From assembly GCA_019828565.1 (NCBI GenBank), contig JAHDYR010000006.1:1-64000 (forward strand): a DNA stretch of 64,000 bases. Reading direction: 5' to 3'. Position 1 is the stretch's first letter. Every line of letters starts with the position of its first letter. A program made the position numbers and the translations under genes. The DNA comes from Carpediemonas membranifera. Lineage: Eukaryota > Fornicata. This document shows positions 26,915 to 36,171 of this stretch, piece by piece. The notes under the pieces are model-generated. The model saw nothing but the letters and a program-made list of their open reading frames with translations, did no database searches and was not told the DNA's origin.

Positions 26915-29900
26915 TTAACAATATAAATCTGTCTGCTCGCCCCGTATGCTCTCCAACATCCTCGCCTGCTCTGGCCTCAGGCTGGGTCTAATCTGAGCCA
27001 CGAGATCGCCCAGAGCAGGAGACCCACCGGCCAGAGTCATGGCAAGAACAGACCCGAACACAGCGCTCAGTACAGGGCCTCCGTGGATAGTATGGATCGA
27101 TGAGAGCACACCGCAGACCATGTCCCCGACCTTCTCGACTGTTTCAGGGTCGACCAAGGACCTCCGGATGCCAGCAGTGAGATGACGAACTCGGGCAGGG
27201 TCAGCGGCGGGACACATAGCGAGGGTGGCAGCGTACCTGAGACCGTCAGACCCCCTGCCCCAGTCAGCCAGCCCAGCTACCGAGTCGGCTGTGGCCTGGT
27301 AAATGAAGTCAACCTCCCGTCTGTGTGGGAGGAGCGGGTCTACCCGGTTCATCTTGCTCGAGCACTTGATAAAGTCGTTGATGAGTCGGAGCTTGCTGCC
27401 GAGCTTCGTGGTCGACTCATAGAGGCCAGACTCAAGGTACCGGGCGAGACGGCTGCCCATGGACCCGGGGGTTGCGGCCTTATCGTCATGCTTCGCTAGG
27501 ACGTCCACAGCGGCGGCATAGAAGCTGGCATGGTGACGGAAGACGACACTGGGGCCGCTGTCAAGACTCGTAGTCTTCTTGCCCTTTCGTCCACCGCGGG
27601 CGATTTCTTCAAATGAGGCGGGGGCGTCGTAGATTTCATCACCACGACCGTCAAGAGCACGCGATGCAGCGTAGTGGAGATGATTGATCGCGAGATCTGA
27701 CCCGACCGGCGACTCATACGACTCGGGCACCTCGCGGGTGACATAACGGTCCAAGATCGACGCTGACATCAATCTGATATGCTTGGCAGGGTAGCTGAGG
27801 CCCATGATAGCTAGTCTGATAACCCCAGAGTTCTCGACAGACAGCTTGTGCAGGATGGAGCCAGATGCTGCCAAGTGGTCAAGAATCGGATACGGTACAC
27901 GGAGATACGAGAGACAATCAAGAGCAGGGAGGGGCAGCTTCATGAGCGCGTCAAAAGCCAGTGGAACAGCGCAGGTCTGGGATACTGAACCAAGCAGGCT
28001 TTGCAAACTGCGTACAGCGAGCTCATCATCGCCCAGACCTGCCTGGACGGCCTCTGGGCTGGCCAAAGTTTCCAGGAGCACGCTGCCAAAGACCCTTGGG
28101 AACGGGGTGCCAGCCTTGTAGACGTAGGGCGTCCTGTGGGGCATGCGGGACCAGACGGCGAAGAAGGCCGTCGCTGAGGGGTCAGAGTCCGCTGCCGTGA
28201 ACGCGCATAAGAGTATGTCAGCGAGAGAAACAGATTCAAGATCGTATCCCGAGATTCTGATCGATCTTCCGGGCTTGATCAAGGGCTTGTAAAGATACTC
28301 TGCGGCCTTGTCGGCCTTACCCTTTGCTAGCCGCTTGGTCATTGACTTGAACCGGCGCCGAAGAGTATCCTCTGCCACGTCATCAGCGATAAGCCTCCGG
28401 GAGTGCGAGAAGATTGTGTCGAATATCACGTCGGACCAATGGGCTACAGGGGTCTCCTCAGCAACCTCGGAAGCAGAGTTGCTTACAATAGTGAGGGTCG
28501 CGGGGCAGGCTCCTCTCTTCACCTTGCCCTTCTTTGACTTTGACTTATGAGTCGAGTCATCAGTCACGGTCAAGGAGTCGATTACACGCGACACACGACT
28601 AGAGAAATCGGGGTGAGACTCAGTTAGGGCTGGGAGGATGTGGGAGAAAGGGTCTGGGCGATAGCTGAGCATAGGGCGGGCATGGACCAAGGCAGCAATA
28701 AGATCCACGACCGCTGGAGTGCCATCGTAGGCACAGATGTCACCAAGCGCGGTCTGGGCGAATTGTGTCAGGTTGGGATGGCGGTCAAGGAACGGGATCC
28801 GGAAAACGACCAGAGATTTGAATAATTGAAGGCCATCGACCGAGCACTGCGCCATTTGCAACGAAGGCGAGGGCTTGATCATGAACCGGCCGAGCGACGC
28901 GAGCGGGATGCTTCCGAGGAGGGCCCGGTGCCGGTGAATGAACTCGGCGACTCCGGCAATCGAGGGAATGCCGGAAATGTTGAGGACAGGTGCCAAGAAG
29001 CCGGGGGCATCCGGCAGAGTCGTCATGGATGCGAGACCACCGAGGAGCTCGGCAATAATCAACGGACCATCAGCGATCTTCTTAGGATCGCCGGCTTCAT
29101 CCATATCGACATCAAACTCCTCAGCCACAAAGTCGCTAAACTCCGAATCATCGTCAGAGTCAGTCGAGTCAGCATTAAACTGCACGGCACTCTCAGACGC
29201 AATAGACTCGACCATGGCCTTGAGAAGCTCGGGAACAGGCAGGGCTCCCTGGGCACCGAGGGTTTCAGCCCTGATGAGGTCAGAAACCTCGGTCAGGGGG
29301 GCTATATAATGCGGGGCCGATTCCTGGAGTCGGTCAAGCGCGGTCAAAGTCTCGCTAATTTTGCGGCAAGATGTGGCGATAAGAAGAGCGAGGGAGGCGA
29401 GAAGCGGTCCATTCTTCGTCTTAAGGGCAGCCTTCACCACTACAGGAACGTACTTGACCCGGTAGAGTGGGATCCCACTGACTAAAACTGCGTCGACTGC
29501 CGCACGAGTCTTTGCCCCAATAGCATGGCCGTCCGCGGACAACAGGGCGGTCCAGTTGAAGGTCGGGGATACCAGCCTGGTAGCGATCCAGCGGATCGAG
29601 TCGGCAGTCCAGGGCCGGTCAGGTTGGACGTGGGCGGCAGTGATTGACTCAAGAACATATCGGATCAAATCTGGGTGAGTATCAGATACGGCAGTGATTG
29701 CGGCACCGACGGCCGTGTGGTTCAATCCCGCGTCTAACAGGGCGTCCAGCAGGGCTCTGATCTGGCCAGGGGTTCTAGTCGCAGTCAGCGGCGGGCTCGA
29801 CCCCAGGGCCAGGGCTGAGAGAACTAGGGCGGACCTGTCGGCAAGGGCGTCCATGTCGAGGATGGCGGGGGCTGCGAGTGATTGGGCGATTGAGGAGAAC

Positions 29901-30637
29901 ACGTCAGGGCCGACCACGGAGATCTGAAGGGAGCTGGCTCTGCTGAGGTGGAGGAGGATGTCGAGAACCCTCGCCTTGATGCGAGAGGGGTCGCCCTCCT
30001 TGAAACAGACGCCGCGCATGAGCTTGGGGTGTATGTTTCGTGCCAGGTTCTCAGCACACGTGGTGTGGCGGACAATAGCGAGGATGAGGTCGAGGATCAC
30101 GGCCCGGGGAGCAGCCTTGGCGTCTTTCTTGACGTGGGTGTTGAGCAGGTCAATCATGTTGAAAGAGGACCTGCCACTGCCGTCAAAGAGAGGACTGAGG
30201 GCAGTAAGGAGCTGCTGGGCGGCGGTGGCAGTGCCGGCGAGGGTGGTGAAGAGGGGGAGCACGGAACGCCAGGTGTACTTCACGGAGGAGTCCATGAGCT
30301 TGTCCATGAAGATGCTGAGGTTAGTTAACAACCGCTTGATGAGATGGGGGCGCTGGACCCAAGAACCGTCGGCAGTTTGATGCAGCACAATGTCGAGGAA
30401 GGTGCACAGGTCCGGGAAGGCGTTGTCTGGGATAGGATCCTCGTCGGGATCAATGTAATGAACTATCTCATAGAGCATTGGGGTCCGTTGAAGGATGGAT
30501 TGTGTGATTGAGGCCTTATCAGCGCCATGGATCGACAACTGCTCGTTGACGTACTTCAAGGCACTAATCAGGCCACCGGTACGACGTCCGCACAGCTCAA
30601 GATATGTCTGAGCCACCGCATCGCTTGGCGAGGCCAT
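26915..30637 (-). CDS. Large helical-repeat protein, possibly URB1/Npa1-like
   Basis: The 1,240-residue product is almost all alpha-helical with HEAT/ARM-like periodicity, no signal peptide and no clear membrane segment. It has an acidic patch (STDSDDDSEFSDFVAEEFDV, about residue 490) and a Lys-rich segment (HKSKSKKGKVKRG). The order of features in the C-terminal third (a run resembling GLSYPAKHIRLMSASILDR, then SFYAAAVDVLAKHDDK and LRLINDFIKCSS) reminds me of the ribosome-biogenesis factor URB1/Npa1, but conservation is weak. Alternatives are other nucleolar or HEAT-repeat proteins. TAAACTGCAC lies 29 nt before the ATG of MASPSDAVAQ. No intron is needed. Confidence 0.5.
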   Translation of the reverse strand: MASPSDAVAQTYLELCGRRTGGLISALKYVNEQLSIHGADKASITQSILQRTPMLYEIVHYIDPDEDPIPDNAFPDLCTFLDIVLHQTADGSWVQRPHLIKRLLTNLSIFMDKLMDSSVKYTWRSVLPLFTTLAGTATAAQQLLTALSPLFDGSGRSSFNMIDLLNTHVKKDAKAAPRAVILDLILAIVRHTTCAENLARNIHPKLMRGVCFKEGDPSRIKARVLDILLHLSRASSLQISVVGPDVFSSIAQSLAAPAILDMDALADRSALVLSALALGSSPPLTATRTPGQIRALLDALLDAGLNHTAVGAAITAVSDTHPDLIRYVLESITAAHVQPDRPWTADSIRWIATRLVSPTFNWTALLSADGHAIGAKTRAAVDAVLVSGIPLYRVKYVPVVVKAALKTKNGPLLASLALLIATSCRKISETLTALDRLQESAPHYIAPLTEVSDLIRAETLGAQGALPVPELLKAMVESIASESAVQFNADSTDSDDDSEFSDFVAEEFDVDMDEAGDPKKIADGPLIIAELLGGLASMTTLPDAPGFLAPVLNISGIPSIAGVAEFIHRHRALLGSIPLASLGRFMIKPSPSLQMAQCSVDGLQLFKSLVVFRIPFLDRHPNLTQFAQTALGDICAYDGTPAVVDLIAALVHARPMLSYRPDPFSHILPALTESHPDFSSRVSRVIDSLTVTDDSTHKSKSKKGKVKRGACPATLTIVSNSASEVAEETPVAHWSDVIFDTIFSHSRRLIADDVAEDTLRRRFKSMTKRLAKGKADKAAEYLYKPLIKPGRSIRISGYDLESVSLADILLCAFTAADSDPSATAFFAVWSRMPHRTPYVYKAGTPFPRVFGSVLLETLASPEAVQAGLGDDELAVRSLQSLLGSVSQTCAVPLAFDALMKLPLPALDCLSYLRVPYPILDHLAASGSILHKLSVENSGVIRLAIMGLSYPAKHIRLMSASILDRYVTREVPESYESPVGSDLAINHLHYAASRALDGRGDEIYDAPASFEEIARGGRKGKKTTSLDSGPSVVFRHHASFYAAAVDVLAKHDDKAATPGSMGSRLARYLESGLYESTTKLGSKLRLINDFIKCSSKMNRVDPLLPHRREVDFIYQATADSVAGLADWGRGSDGLRYAATLAMCPAADPARVRHLTAGIRRSLVDPETVEKVGDMVCGVLSSIHTIHGGPVLSAVFGSVLAMTLAGGSPALGDLVAQIRPSLRPEQARMLESIRGEQTDLYC

Positions 30638-30665
30638 ATCAAGAAACTTCGACTTCGTTCAAGCT

Positions 30666-30675
30666 TAAACTGCAC
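30666..30675 (-). promoter_or_regulatory. Promoter-like motif before the URB1-like gene
   Basis: TAAACTGCAC, 29 nt before the ATG. Confidence 0.5.
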
Positions 30676-30713
30676 AAAAACAAATCGGCTGAAAGATGCC
30701 TATTTACACAGCT

Positions 30714-31463
30714 CTACGCCTTCCTGCGGGTGATATGGTCGAATATGACGCACTGAGTGTACTCCTGAGTCTCGATGGTGTGCCTCCGGGTGTTGTCGCC
30801 AGGGTTCACCTTGGGGTTAACGTTAATAACCTTCCGGTCCCTCTTATTCTTAAGCAGCAGCCCTTCTTCGTTATCCGCGACAACCTCGAAGTTTGGCGAG
30901 GAATTGGATGAGACGTTGAGAGTTTCCCAGTTGTAGAACGAGAGGTCCGAGGGGCGGGGCAGGAGCTTCTTCTTCCTGTCAAAGTACATGTCGAAGCGGT
31001 CTGTGCGGAGTCGGTGGGCATAGTCGATGTACCCAGAGATCTCCTGGCCCTTATGGTTCTTGTCGCGGATGAAGATCACAACAGCCAGCTTGCCGTTGCA
31101 GACCATCTCTTCGCGCTTGGCGAGGGCCTGAAGGAAAGGGAAGTTCTCGAGATCCTTACCTTCGTGGGCAAGAAGCCGTTCTGGCTGGGTGAGCTTTGAT
31201 AGCCGTGCGTTTTCAGCTTCAGCTTTCCGCGCCTCGAACTCCTCGCGCTTCAGAGTATCGCCATTGCCTCTGTAGCCGAGCTCTACGAGCTGCCTGGCCA
31301 TGTCTTGGTCGTCGAGGTAAAACATGTCCGTGGTGGTGATCTGCGAGTCCAGATACTCATCATATGTGTTGAACGCAAGCGCTATAGTATCAATATTGTT
31401 CTCACCGTAGTCAAATTGAACGTTGTCGCCCATTCTCTCGAACGTGCAAATTGTTGCAGACAT
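30714..31463 (-). CDS. CFAP299: CFAP299 (C4orf22) cilia- and flagella-associated protein
   Basis: CFAP299 is a conserved protein found in flagellated eukaryotes. The 249-residue product carries its hallmark stretches: [76 protein letters not shown] and GLLLKNKRDRKVINVNPK. The start is the ATG of MSATICTFE at 31,463, which overlaps the motif TAAACTGCAC (31,463-31,472). Its upstream region was hit by a Fanzor-like insertion whose left repeat begins 55 nt before the ATG. A copy of the first 254 nt of coding sequence was carried to 56,992-57,247. The intact gene here shows that the duplicate is the derived one. Confidence 0.95.
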   Translation of the reverse strand: MSATICTFERMGDNVQFDYGENNIDTIALAFNTYDEYLDSQITTTDMFYLDDQDMARQLVELGYRGNGDTLKREEFEARKAEAENARLSKLTQPERLLAHEGKDLENFPFLQALAKREEMVCNGKLAVVIFIRDKNHKGQEISGYIDYAHRLRTDRFDMYFDRKKKLLPRPSDLSFYNWETLNVSSNSSPNFEVVADNEEGLLLKNKRDRKVINVNPKVNPGDNTRRHTIETQEYTQCVIFDHITRRKA

Positions 31464-31472
31464 AAACTGCAC
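31463..31472 (-). promoter_or_regulatory. Promoter-like motif overlapping the CFAP299 start
   Basis: TAAACTGCAC; in gene direction GTGCAGTTTATG, where ATG is the start codon. If the motif holds the transcription start, the mRNA would have an extremely short leader. Confidence 0.5.
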
Positions 31473-31517
31473 AATGAAGAACTGAAGTCTGCTATAGACG
31501 ATTGAGAGTTACTTTAC

Positions 31518-31549
31518 TGCTTGCACTGTGCACTCTATGATACTTCATT
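31518..31549 (+). repeat. Left 32-bp direct repeat of F1 copy 1
   Basis: Identical to 33,144-33,175. Read on the minus strand, toward CFAP299, it contains GAGTGCACAGTGCAAG, related to the GTGCAG promoter motif. Flanking bases differ (ACTTTAC versus CGCAG), so homology stops sharply at the repeat edge. Confidence 0.9.
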
Positions 31550-31931
31550 ACCCCTTCCCGCTCTCCCTTCCTTCTTCTTGAGAGTGATATTTCGATAGTC
31601 TGTCATCATCGTCGGGGGTCATCAATCAGTGCTTCTCCAGTCCTCTCGCCAAGCAACTAGCTTCCCACCTATCGTCTACCCCATCTTACTTCCATCCGCT
31701 CTCTTCTGCTTGTCGGATTTCGGGGTCTTGATCATGACGTCTTTGCAATCATCACCATGGCCTTCCATCGCACAGCGGGCTCTTCTATGCCGCTGCCTGA
31801 AGATAAAACACTTCAGTTCTTCTAATTCTCGCCATTATCACTGCATAGTCTCGTTCATTAAACGTCTGTCGTCTTTGATGTGTGTTGTTAACAAGTGATC
31901 GGTTCATTCACCGCAAAACGCAGAGCTTCAC

Positions 31932-33128
31932 ATGACCAGCATCTATACGGTCAAGTTCTCCATATCCTCCATTCTCCATAACCGTAGAAACGTGATTCCT
32001 TTCATCGCGGACTTCTACGCCGGATTGGAGAACAGGCTCTGCTCGTTCACGAAGGCCAAGTACTTTCACACTTGCCTTCTGTCATACATCGCCGCGTGTT
32101 GCCACCACGCCAATCTCTCCTTGCCCGTGCATGACCAGGCTCTGCACCAGGCCATCGTTATCGTCGCCTACCGACGAAGTGGAGAGTACCGAAACCTCGC
32201 CGCCGACTCACTCGTCGACCGCTTCCTGGGCGCGAAAAAATACGCCGCAGTTCGGCAGGTTGTCACCTCAATAGCCGAGATGCCACTGTGGCATGACGAG
32301 TTCATCATCCGCCTCAGCACAGCCCTCAGGGCAGCTCGTCGACAGTGCCCTCGCGAGTTCGACGTGTGGGTACAGCAAGACCCCCAGCTTCGCGTTCGAT
32401 ATGACTCCTGCGTCATTCAAAAGCACAAATCTAGATAGTCTACAAAACTCAGTTAGGTTTGTGCTCCTCCACGAGCAGGAAATATTCGACGCTGGGATGG
32501 TCAAGAGCTTCCGCAGAGTGCGCCTGACGAACCACATCTTGCGCCAAAAGCACTTCCACAGAGCTGGGGAGCAGCTTGCTCGCACCCTAGGCTGGACTCC
32601 TCGGCGACTCCCTCGCGGTATTGCCCCTCCCCGGGCAGCCCCCACCAGGCTGGTTGTCTTCTACGGAAGCGCTAGATTCAAGACGCCCCGTCGGGTGCAT
32701 CCATGCGCGCCGTATGGTCGCCTTGCTACCTTACTACCATCATGAGAGCTTTCAACATCACTGCTGAAGTGCGGATGACTAACGAGTTCCGAACCTCACT
32801 CGTCTGCCCCTTCTGCCGCGCGAGGTTCCGTAGAACTCGCTACACGAGGCGCACGATGCGATGCCACAACCCGAATTGTCAAGGTGCTCCATGGTACAGA
32901 CAGCAACGCCTCAATTCCGATCCTACTACCACCACTTGGCTCAATCTCTCCCATAGAGACAAGACTGCTGCACAGAACATCGTGGATTGCGGCCTCATGA
33001 CGGATGCACAGTATCAAGCCAGTGCTTTCAGAAATCCAAGACCTCCAGCCCGTCTTCCCAACTATAACCCCAATACACCAATTACGGCTAACCAGCCGCT
33101 AGTCTTCGCCTCCGGGCAAGCTAATTGA
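31932..33128 (+). pseudogene. Fanzor/TnpB-like RNA-guided nuclease homologue, broken (F1 copy 1)
   Basis: Three frames cover one protein. 31,932-32,438 gives the N-terminal part (YTVKFSISSIL, FTKAKYFHTCLLSYIAACC, LPVHDQALHQAI, AEMPLWHDEF), shared with F2 and F3. 32,440-32,745 gives a RuvC-II-like region (FVLLHEQEIFDAGMVKSFRR, RLVVFYGSARFKTPRR, APYGRLATLL). 32,750-33,128 gives VRMTNEFRTSLVCPFCRARF, RRTMRCHNPNC and SHRDKTAAQNI. EFRTS-CxxC, then C-x4-C, then a D-x-x-A-A-x-N-I stretch is the zinc finger and RuvC-III order of TnpB/Fanzor. Two shifts (near 32,440 and 32,740) and no visible RuvC-I Asp-Pro-Gly region suggest decay or internal deletion. Both copies share the lesions. Assignment rests on motif order, not alignment. 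Confidence 0.65.
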
Positions 33129-33143
33129 AGTGGAGAGACGCAG

Positions 33144-33175
33144 TGCTTGCACTGTGCACTCTATGATACTTCATT
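33144..33175 (+). repeat. Right 32-bp direct repeat of F1 copy 1
   Basis: Identical to 31,518-31,549. It starts 15 nt after the stop codon of the zinc-finger frame at 33,128. In TnpB/Fanzor loci this position, just past the ORF, is where the guide RNA scaffold and the guide would lie, but no RNA can be proven from sequence alone. Confidence 0.9.
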
Positions 33176-33486
33176 CAGAGAGAGATTCGACGTCCACACA
33201 TAGTGCCCTACTCCCCAAGGCCCCCAGTAGCTATAAGGTGCGTCGCTGTGTCGGCCTTCATCAGTCCAATCGTCGGTAAAATCAAACTGTGCGACTCATT
33301 TTAATACAGTGCAGCCGTTCACGTGTTGCTGGGGGGCGACCGCATGAATGGGTTCCGCCGAGTGCCCTCCAGCCCCGTCGCAGACAGTGGGATGCTCCTC
33401 GTGCTCACACCCGACTTGGACCCGCCAGAGTCCAAAGCTTAGTATAGTCCCAGCCCCAGCCCCATCATTATGCTATAAATATACAT
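33176..33486. other. Intergenic after F1
   Basis: About 310 bases between the right repeat and the stop of the single-pass membrane protein gene. No gene is visible. CAAACTGTGCGAC and TACAGTGCAGCC near 33,285-33,315 recall the promoter motif but have no obvious partner gene. Confidence 0.4.
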
Positions 33487-34296
33487 TTATTCGCTAAACT
33501 CTGTCGGCGCCGTGTAGCACGAGGCCCAATCTTCAGACGAGTCCGAGTCGTTCCCCGAAGCATCGGCAGGGATGGCGGGGCTGAGACCGGCCTCGTCAAC
33601 AGCATCGAGCTCTTCGGCAGCGAGGTCCTCGTCGGACAGGCTGTCTTCGGATGCAGGCATGCTGTGCATCTCGACGGACTCGGGCACGGGCACAGGATCG
33701 ATCTCAGGCTCAAGAGTCAGCGGGCGCTCGGGCTCGGCTACGACGGGCTCCTCGCCGCTGTTGTCAGGGGTGGTCTCAAGCTCAGGGGACAACGGGACAA
33801 CGGCGGGCTCAGCGGGAGACTCGGGGGCCTCGTCAGCCGCTTCATCCGGGGTCTCGGGGCTCTCCTCGTCCTCCTCGTCTACGGACTCGGCGTCAGCCGG
33901 GGACTGTTCCACATCGAGGACATCCGCCGCCTGCTTGACGTCATGGGGCGGCAGCGTGATGTTGGCATGGTCCTCAACATCAGCAGCCTCGAGATCGTGA
34001 AGCTGGGCCTTCTTGAGGCCGGCACGGTACGTCTTGCGGGCCTTGTAGGCCCTGATGTAGAGGGCGAACGCAGGCAGAACCTTCTTCCATACAAAGAACA
34101 GGATTCCGGCGATAACAATACCTGCAATGATGCCTAGGCCAATTGCTGCAAGTACTGCGATGATTGTATACTTGGTTTCGTTGGAAATACTTGACGAGTC
34201 CTCAAAATCGACGCCGAAGGACGTGCAGCAGCTATAAGCGACGAATGCAAGGCTTGAGAGGCATATATGCCGTATCGATAGTCTAGAACTGCTCAT
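33487..34296 (-). CDS. Single-pass membrane protein with long acidic tail, unknown
   Basis: I do not recognise this 269-residue protein. A hydrophobic N-terminus (ICLSSLAFVAYSCCTSF, residues about 11-27) looks like a signal peptide with two to three Cys. A strong membrane segment follows (YTIIAVLAAIGLGIIAGIVI, then AGILFFVW, about 43-70), then basic WKKVLPAFALYIRAYKARKT on the likely cytosolic side. The last 150 residues are Glu/Asp/Pro/Ser-rich and disordered. This is the layout of a small type I membrane protein with a regulatory tail. CCAACTGCGA lies 39 nt upstream of the ATG, close to the promoter-like motif. Confidence 0.7.
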   Translation of the reverse strand: MSSSRLSIRHICLSSLAFVAYSCCTSFGVDFEDSSSISNETKYTIIAVLAAIGLGIIAGIVIAGILFFVWKKVLPAFALYIRAYKARKTYRAGLKKAQLHDLEAADVEDHANITLPPHDVKQAADVLDVEQSPADAESVDEEDEESPETPDEAADEAPESPAEPAVVPLSPELETTPDNSGEEPVVAEPERPLTLEPEIDPVPVPESVEMHSMPASEDSLSDEDLAAEELDAVDEAGLSPAIPADASGNDSDSSEDWASCYTAPTEFSE

Positions 34297-34334
34297 TTGC
34301 CTTCCTTACCGAATTACTCGATTCCGTAAATTTG

Positions 34335-34344
34335 CCAACTGCGA
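34335..34344 (-). promoter_or_regulatory. Promoter-like motif before the acidic-tail membrane protein gene
   Basis: CCAACTGCGA, 39 nt before the ATG; TCGCAGTTGG in gene direction, a weaker match. Confidence 0.3.
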
Positions 34345-34450
34345 GGAGGGAAACAGTTGAGTCGAATTAGAAAATCGCGGAAGATTTGGACGATTTCTTT
34401 ATGTATCCACGCTCTACACATCCGGCCCACCCTCGCCCGGGCTTCATCCT

Positions 34451-35857
34451 TTACATGAGCTGCTCGGCTGTCCCAATCAGGAACCCCACGAGCTCGCGCA
34501 GCCCCTCACTTCCCTGCACAACACTGGGGCACGTAGCGAGGGCCGTCTCCATCTGCCCGTAGAGGCGCTGGAACTCCTCGGGCGGGGCGACAGAGGATAG
34601 TGTGTAGACAAGGGCCCAGAACGGCTCGAAGCGGGGGAGGGCACCAGAGTCGACGGCGGCCTGGGAAAGAAGGCTGATACTGCACATAGTGACGGTATTA
34701 ATCAAATGATTAAAGATCTCAGCCCATTCGCGGTCGTCCGCGCCGTCAATGACACAGTTCACACAGAACTCGATGAGACCCACAAGGATCTGTGACCCGA
34801 ACAGGGTCGATCCGATACGGGTGAACGTTGACGAATCAAGACCAACCACGTTCCGGAGCATCGCGATGGCGTTTTCCAGAGATACAGCCGAGTGATGAAT
34901 GATGGCGTTGGCCACCTGCCTTCCCTTTGGGGTGGTGGCGCGGGGCAGGACGACCGCGGCGTTTCTCATGACGTGATCAAGGAGCATGGAATGGTACTCG
35001 GGGTGGTTCGCGGGCTGACGGAGAGCCATGGCGGCTCTGGCGAGGGCGCGGGCCCCCTTGTCCGTGGCGAGAATGTCGACCAGGCGGGTTGGGTCGTTTT
35101 CAGTGATCCCGAGGAGTCCTACGAGGTCGTCGAGCTCGGCGATGAGGTCCTCGTACAGAGCCTGCTCGATGGTCTCGGCGGGGACGGGGTCCTTGGTCCA
35201 AGCGTTGACGACGTAACCCTCGCCCTGGGGAACGTCGTCCATCATAAAGATGACGTCCTCGATGCGGTACACGTCAGAGTACACGTGTTCGGCCAGGGTC
35301 GCGGGCCTGAGGGCGTGCTCCTTCTCGGTGGCAGCACCACGCTCAGCCCATGTCATGTGGTTGATGTCAATGATGCCGGCACCTGGTTTGGCGGCAACGG
35401 GGTGGGAAAGGGCGCGCCGGGGGCGGCGGGCGTTGCCTCGCTCGGGTCGGCCAAGGGTGTGGCGCTCGGACTTCTCCTCGTCGGAGCCAGAGCCAACGCG
35501 GTCTGCAAGAGCATCGGTGTACGCATAACGGCACTTGGGCTTGGGGAGAGGGTGCTTTTCGGACCATTCGGGGTTTCTGCGCATGGTCATGAGGAAGTAG
35601 TAGTCGTCGCGAAGAGTGTTGTTGTACATGGGGGTGTTGTGGAACTCAGTGGCCTTCGCAACCTCAGAGCGGGTCATATACATGCCAGAATCGTTAACAG
35701 CGTCCTTCAGAGGCCGCTGGCGGTGAATAGGCTTGTTTCCACGGAAAATGGAGGGAATCGCGGCATCAACCTCTGCTTGGGCAAAGCATTCGTTCACAAA
35801 CAGGTGACCACCACGTCTAAAGCGAATTCTTGGGGGGTTAGTGCGCTCACTGCTCAT
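34451..35857 (-). CDS. PAT1-like mRNA decay factor (tentative)
   Basis: Pat1 links deadenylated mRNA to decapping in the cytoplasm. In this 468-residue protein, MYMTRSEVAKATEFHNTPMY at about residue 59 followed by LRDDYYFLM resembles the Pat1 segment in which a helix ends in a DPY-DDFYY-type motif. The C-terminal 230 residues are all-helical, as expected of the Pat-C superhelix (LIAELDDLVGLLGITENDPT; ARALARAAMALRQPA; IGSTLFGSQILVGLIEFCV). No Asp-Glu-Thr-rich Dhh1-binding N-terminus is clear, and the protein is shorter than usual (Pat1 about 770). An unrelated helical protein is possible. Start: ATG of MSSERTNPPRIRF. Confidence 0.45.
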   Translation of the reverse strand: MSSERTNPPRIRFRRGGHLFVNECFAQAEVDAAIPSIFRGNKPIHRQRPLKDAVNDSGMYMTRSEVAKATEFHNTPMYNNTLRDDYYFLMTMRRNPEWSEKHPLPKPKCRYAYTDALADRVGSGSDEEKSERHTLGRPERGNARRPRRALSHPVAAKPGAGIIDINHMTWAERGAATEKEHALRPATLAEHVYSDVYRIEDVIFMMDDVPQGEGYVVNAWTKDPVPAETIEQALYEDLIAELDDLVGLLGITENDPTRLVDILATDKGARALARAAMALRQPANHPEYHSMLLDHVMRNAAVVLPRATTPKGRQVANAIIHHSAVSLENAIAMLRNVVGLDSSTFTRIGSTLFGSQILVGLIEFCVNCVIDGADDREWAEIFNHLINTVTMCSISLLSQAAVDSGALPRFEPFWALVYTLSSVAPPEEFQRLYGQMETALATCPSVVQGSEGLRELVGFLIGTAEQLM

Positions 35858-36171
35858 ATTTGTCTGTCGTCGGATTGTACGCGCACTTTAGCCCACAGGA
35901 CGAAGAATTTGTCCGCTCAAGCCTGGGTGCAGGAAGGGCAGGCTAGTCCATCTCGTTACCCACGACTGCAAGGGGAAATATTGTGCAGTTTTAGGTTTAA
36001 GGAGAGTGGTATTTAGAGGGTTTATGTGGAGGATTCATGTAAAGGTGACTTAAGCTGTCGACCCCCCTGGGATGAACTCCAGAGGACTGAACAGGTTCAG
36101 TCTGACGGCCCACCTGTCGTACACCAGAAGGGAAGAAGGGTAGCGGAAATGAGGGCGTCGGCGATTGTTTA
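35858..36171. other. Intergenic upstream of the F3 insertion
   Basis: No gene is visible. TTGTGCAGTTTT at 35,981-35,992 matches the promoter motif in plus-strand direction, yet the next plus-strand coding sequence is the F3 insertion and then CDC73 almost 1 kb away. It may be the original distal promoter part of CDC73. Confidence 0.4.

Larger units (their letters stand above)
31210..33174. repeat. Donor copy of a 1.96-kb duplicated segment
   Basis: The segment matches 56,992-58,945 with about nine substitutions and three indels (+2, -4, -9), roughly 99.5% identity. It spans the first part of CFAP299, its promoter and the complete F1 Fanzor-like insertion. The right boundary of the match is the outer end of the right direct repeat; the left boundary is inside CFAP299 coding sequence, at TTTCAGCTTC. 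Confidence 0.95.
31518..33175 (+). mobile_element. Fanzor/TnpB-like insertion F1, copy 1
   Basis: A 1,594-bp insertion lies between two perfect 32-bp direct repeats (31,518-31,549 and 33,144-33,175) that begin TGCTTGCACTGTGCACTC. It holds a pyrimidine-rich leader of about 380 nt and a broken ORF with a TnpB/Fanzor-type zinc finger. No separate transposase gene and no terminal inverted repeats are visible. The repeats look like a long target-site duplication or a recombination footprint. The left repeat is in the CFAP299 promoter. IS605/IS607-type TnpB elements do not make such repeats, so the mode of movement is open. Confidence 0.7.

Noticed and set aside
32700-32760. A 35-nt intron joining the RuvC-II-like and zinc-finger frames of F1
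   Set aside because: A GTATGG...ATGAG intron would keep the frame but would delete the helix before EFRTS that TnpB/Fanzor proteins conserve. A one-base frameshift explains the region better.
34892-36016. A 374-residue plus-strand open frame antisense to the PAT1-like gene
   Set aside because: Gly/Val-rich shadow of the real gene; it has no recognisable domain.
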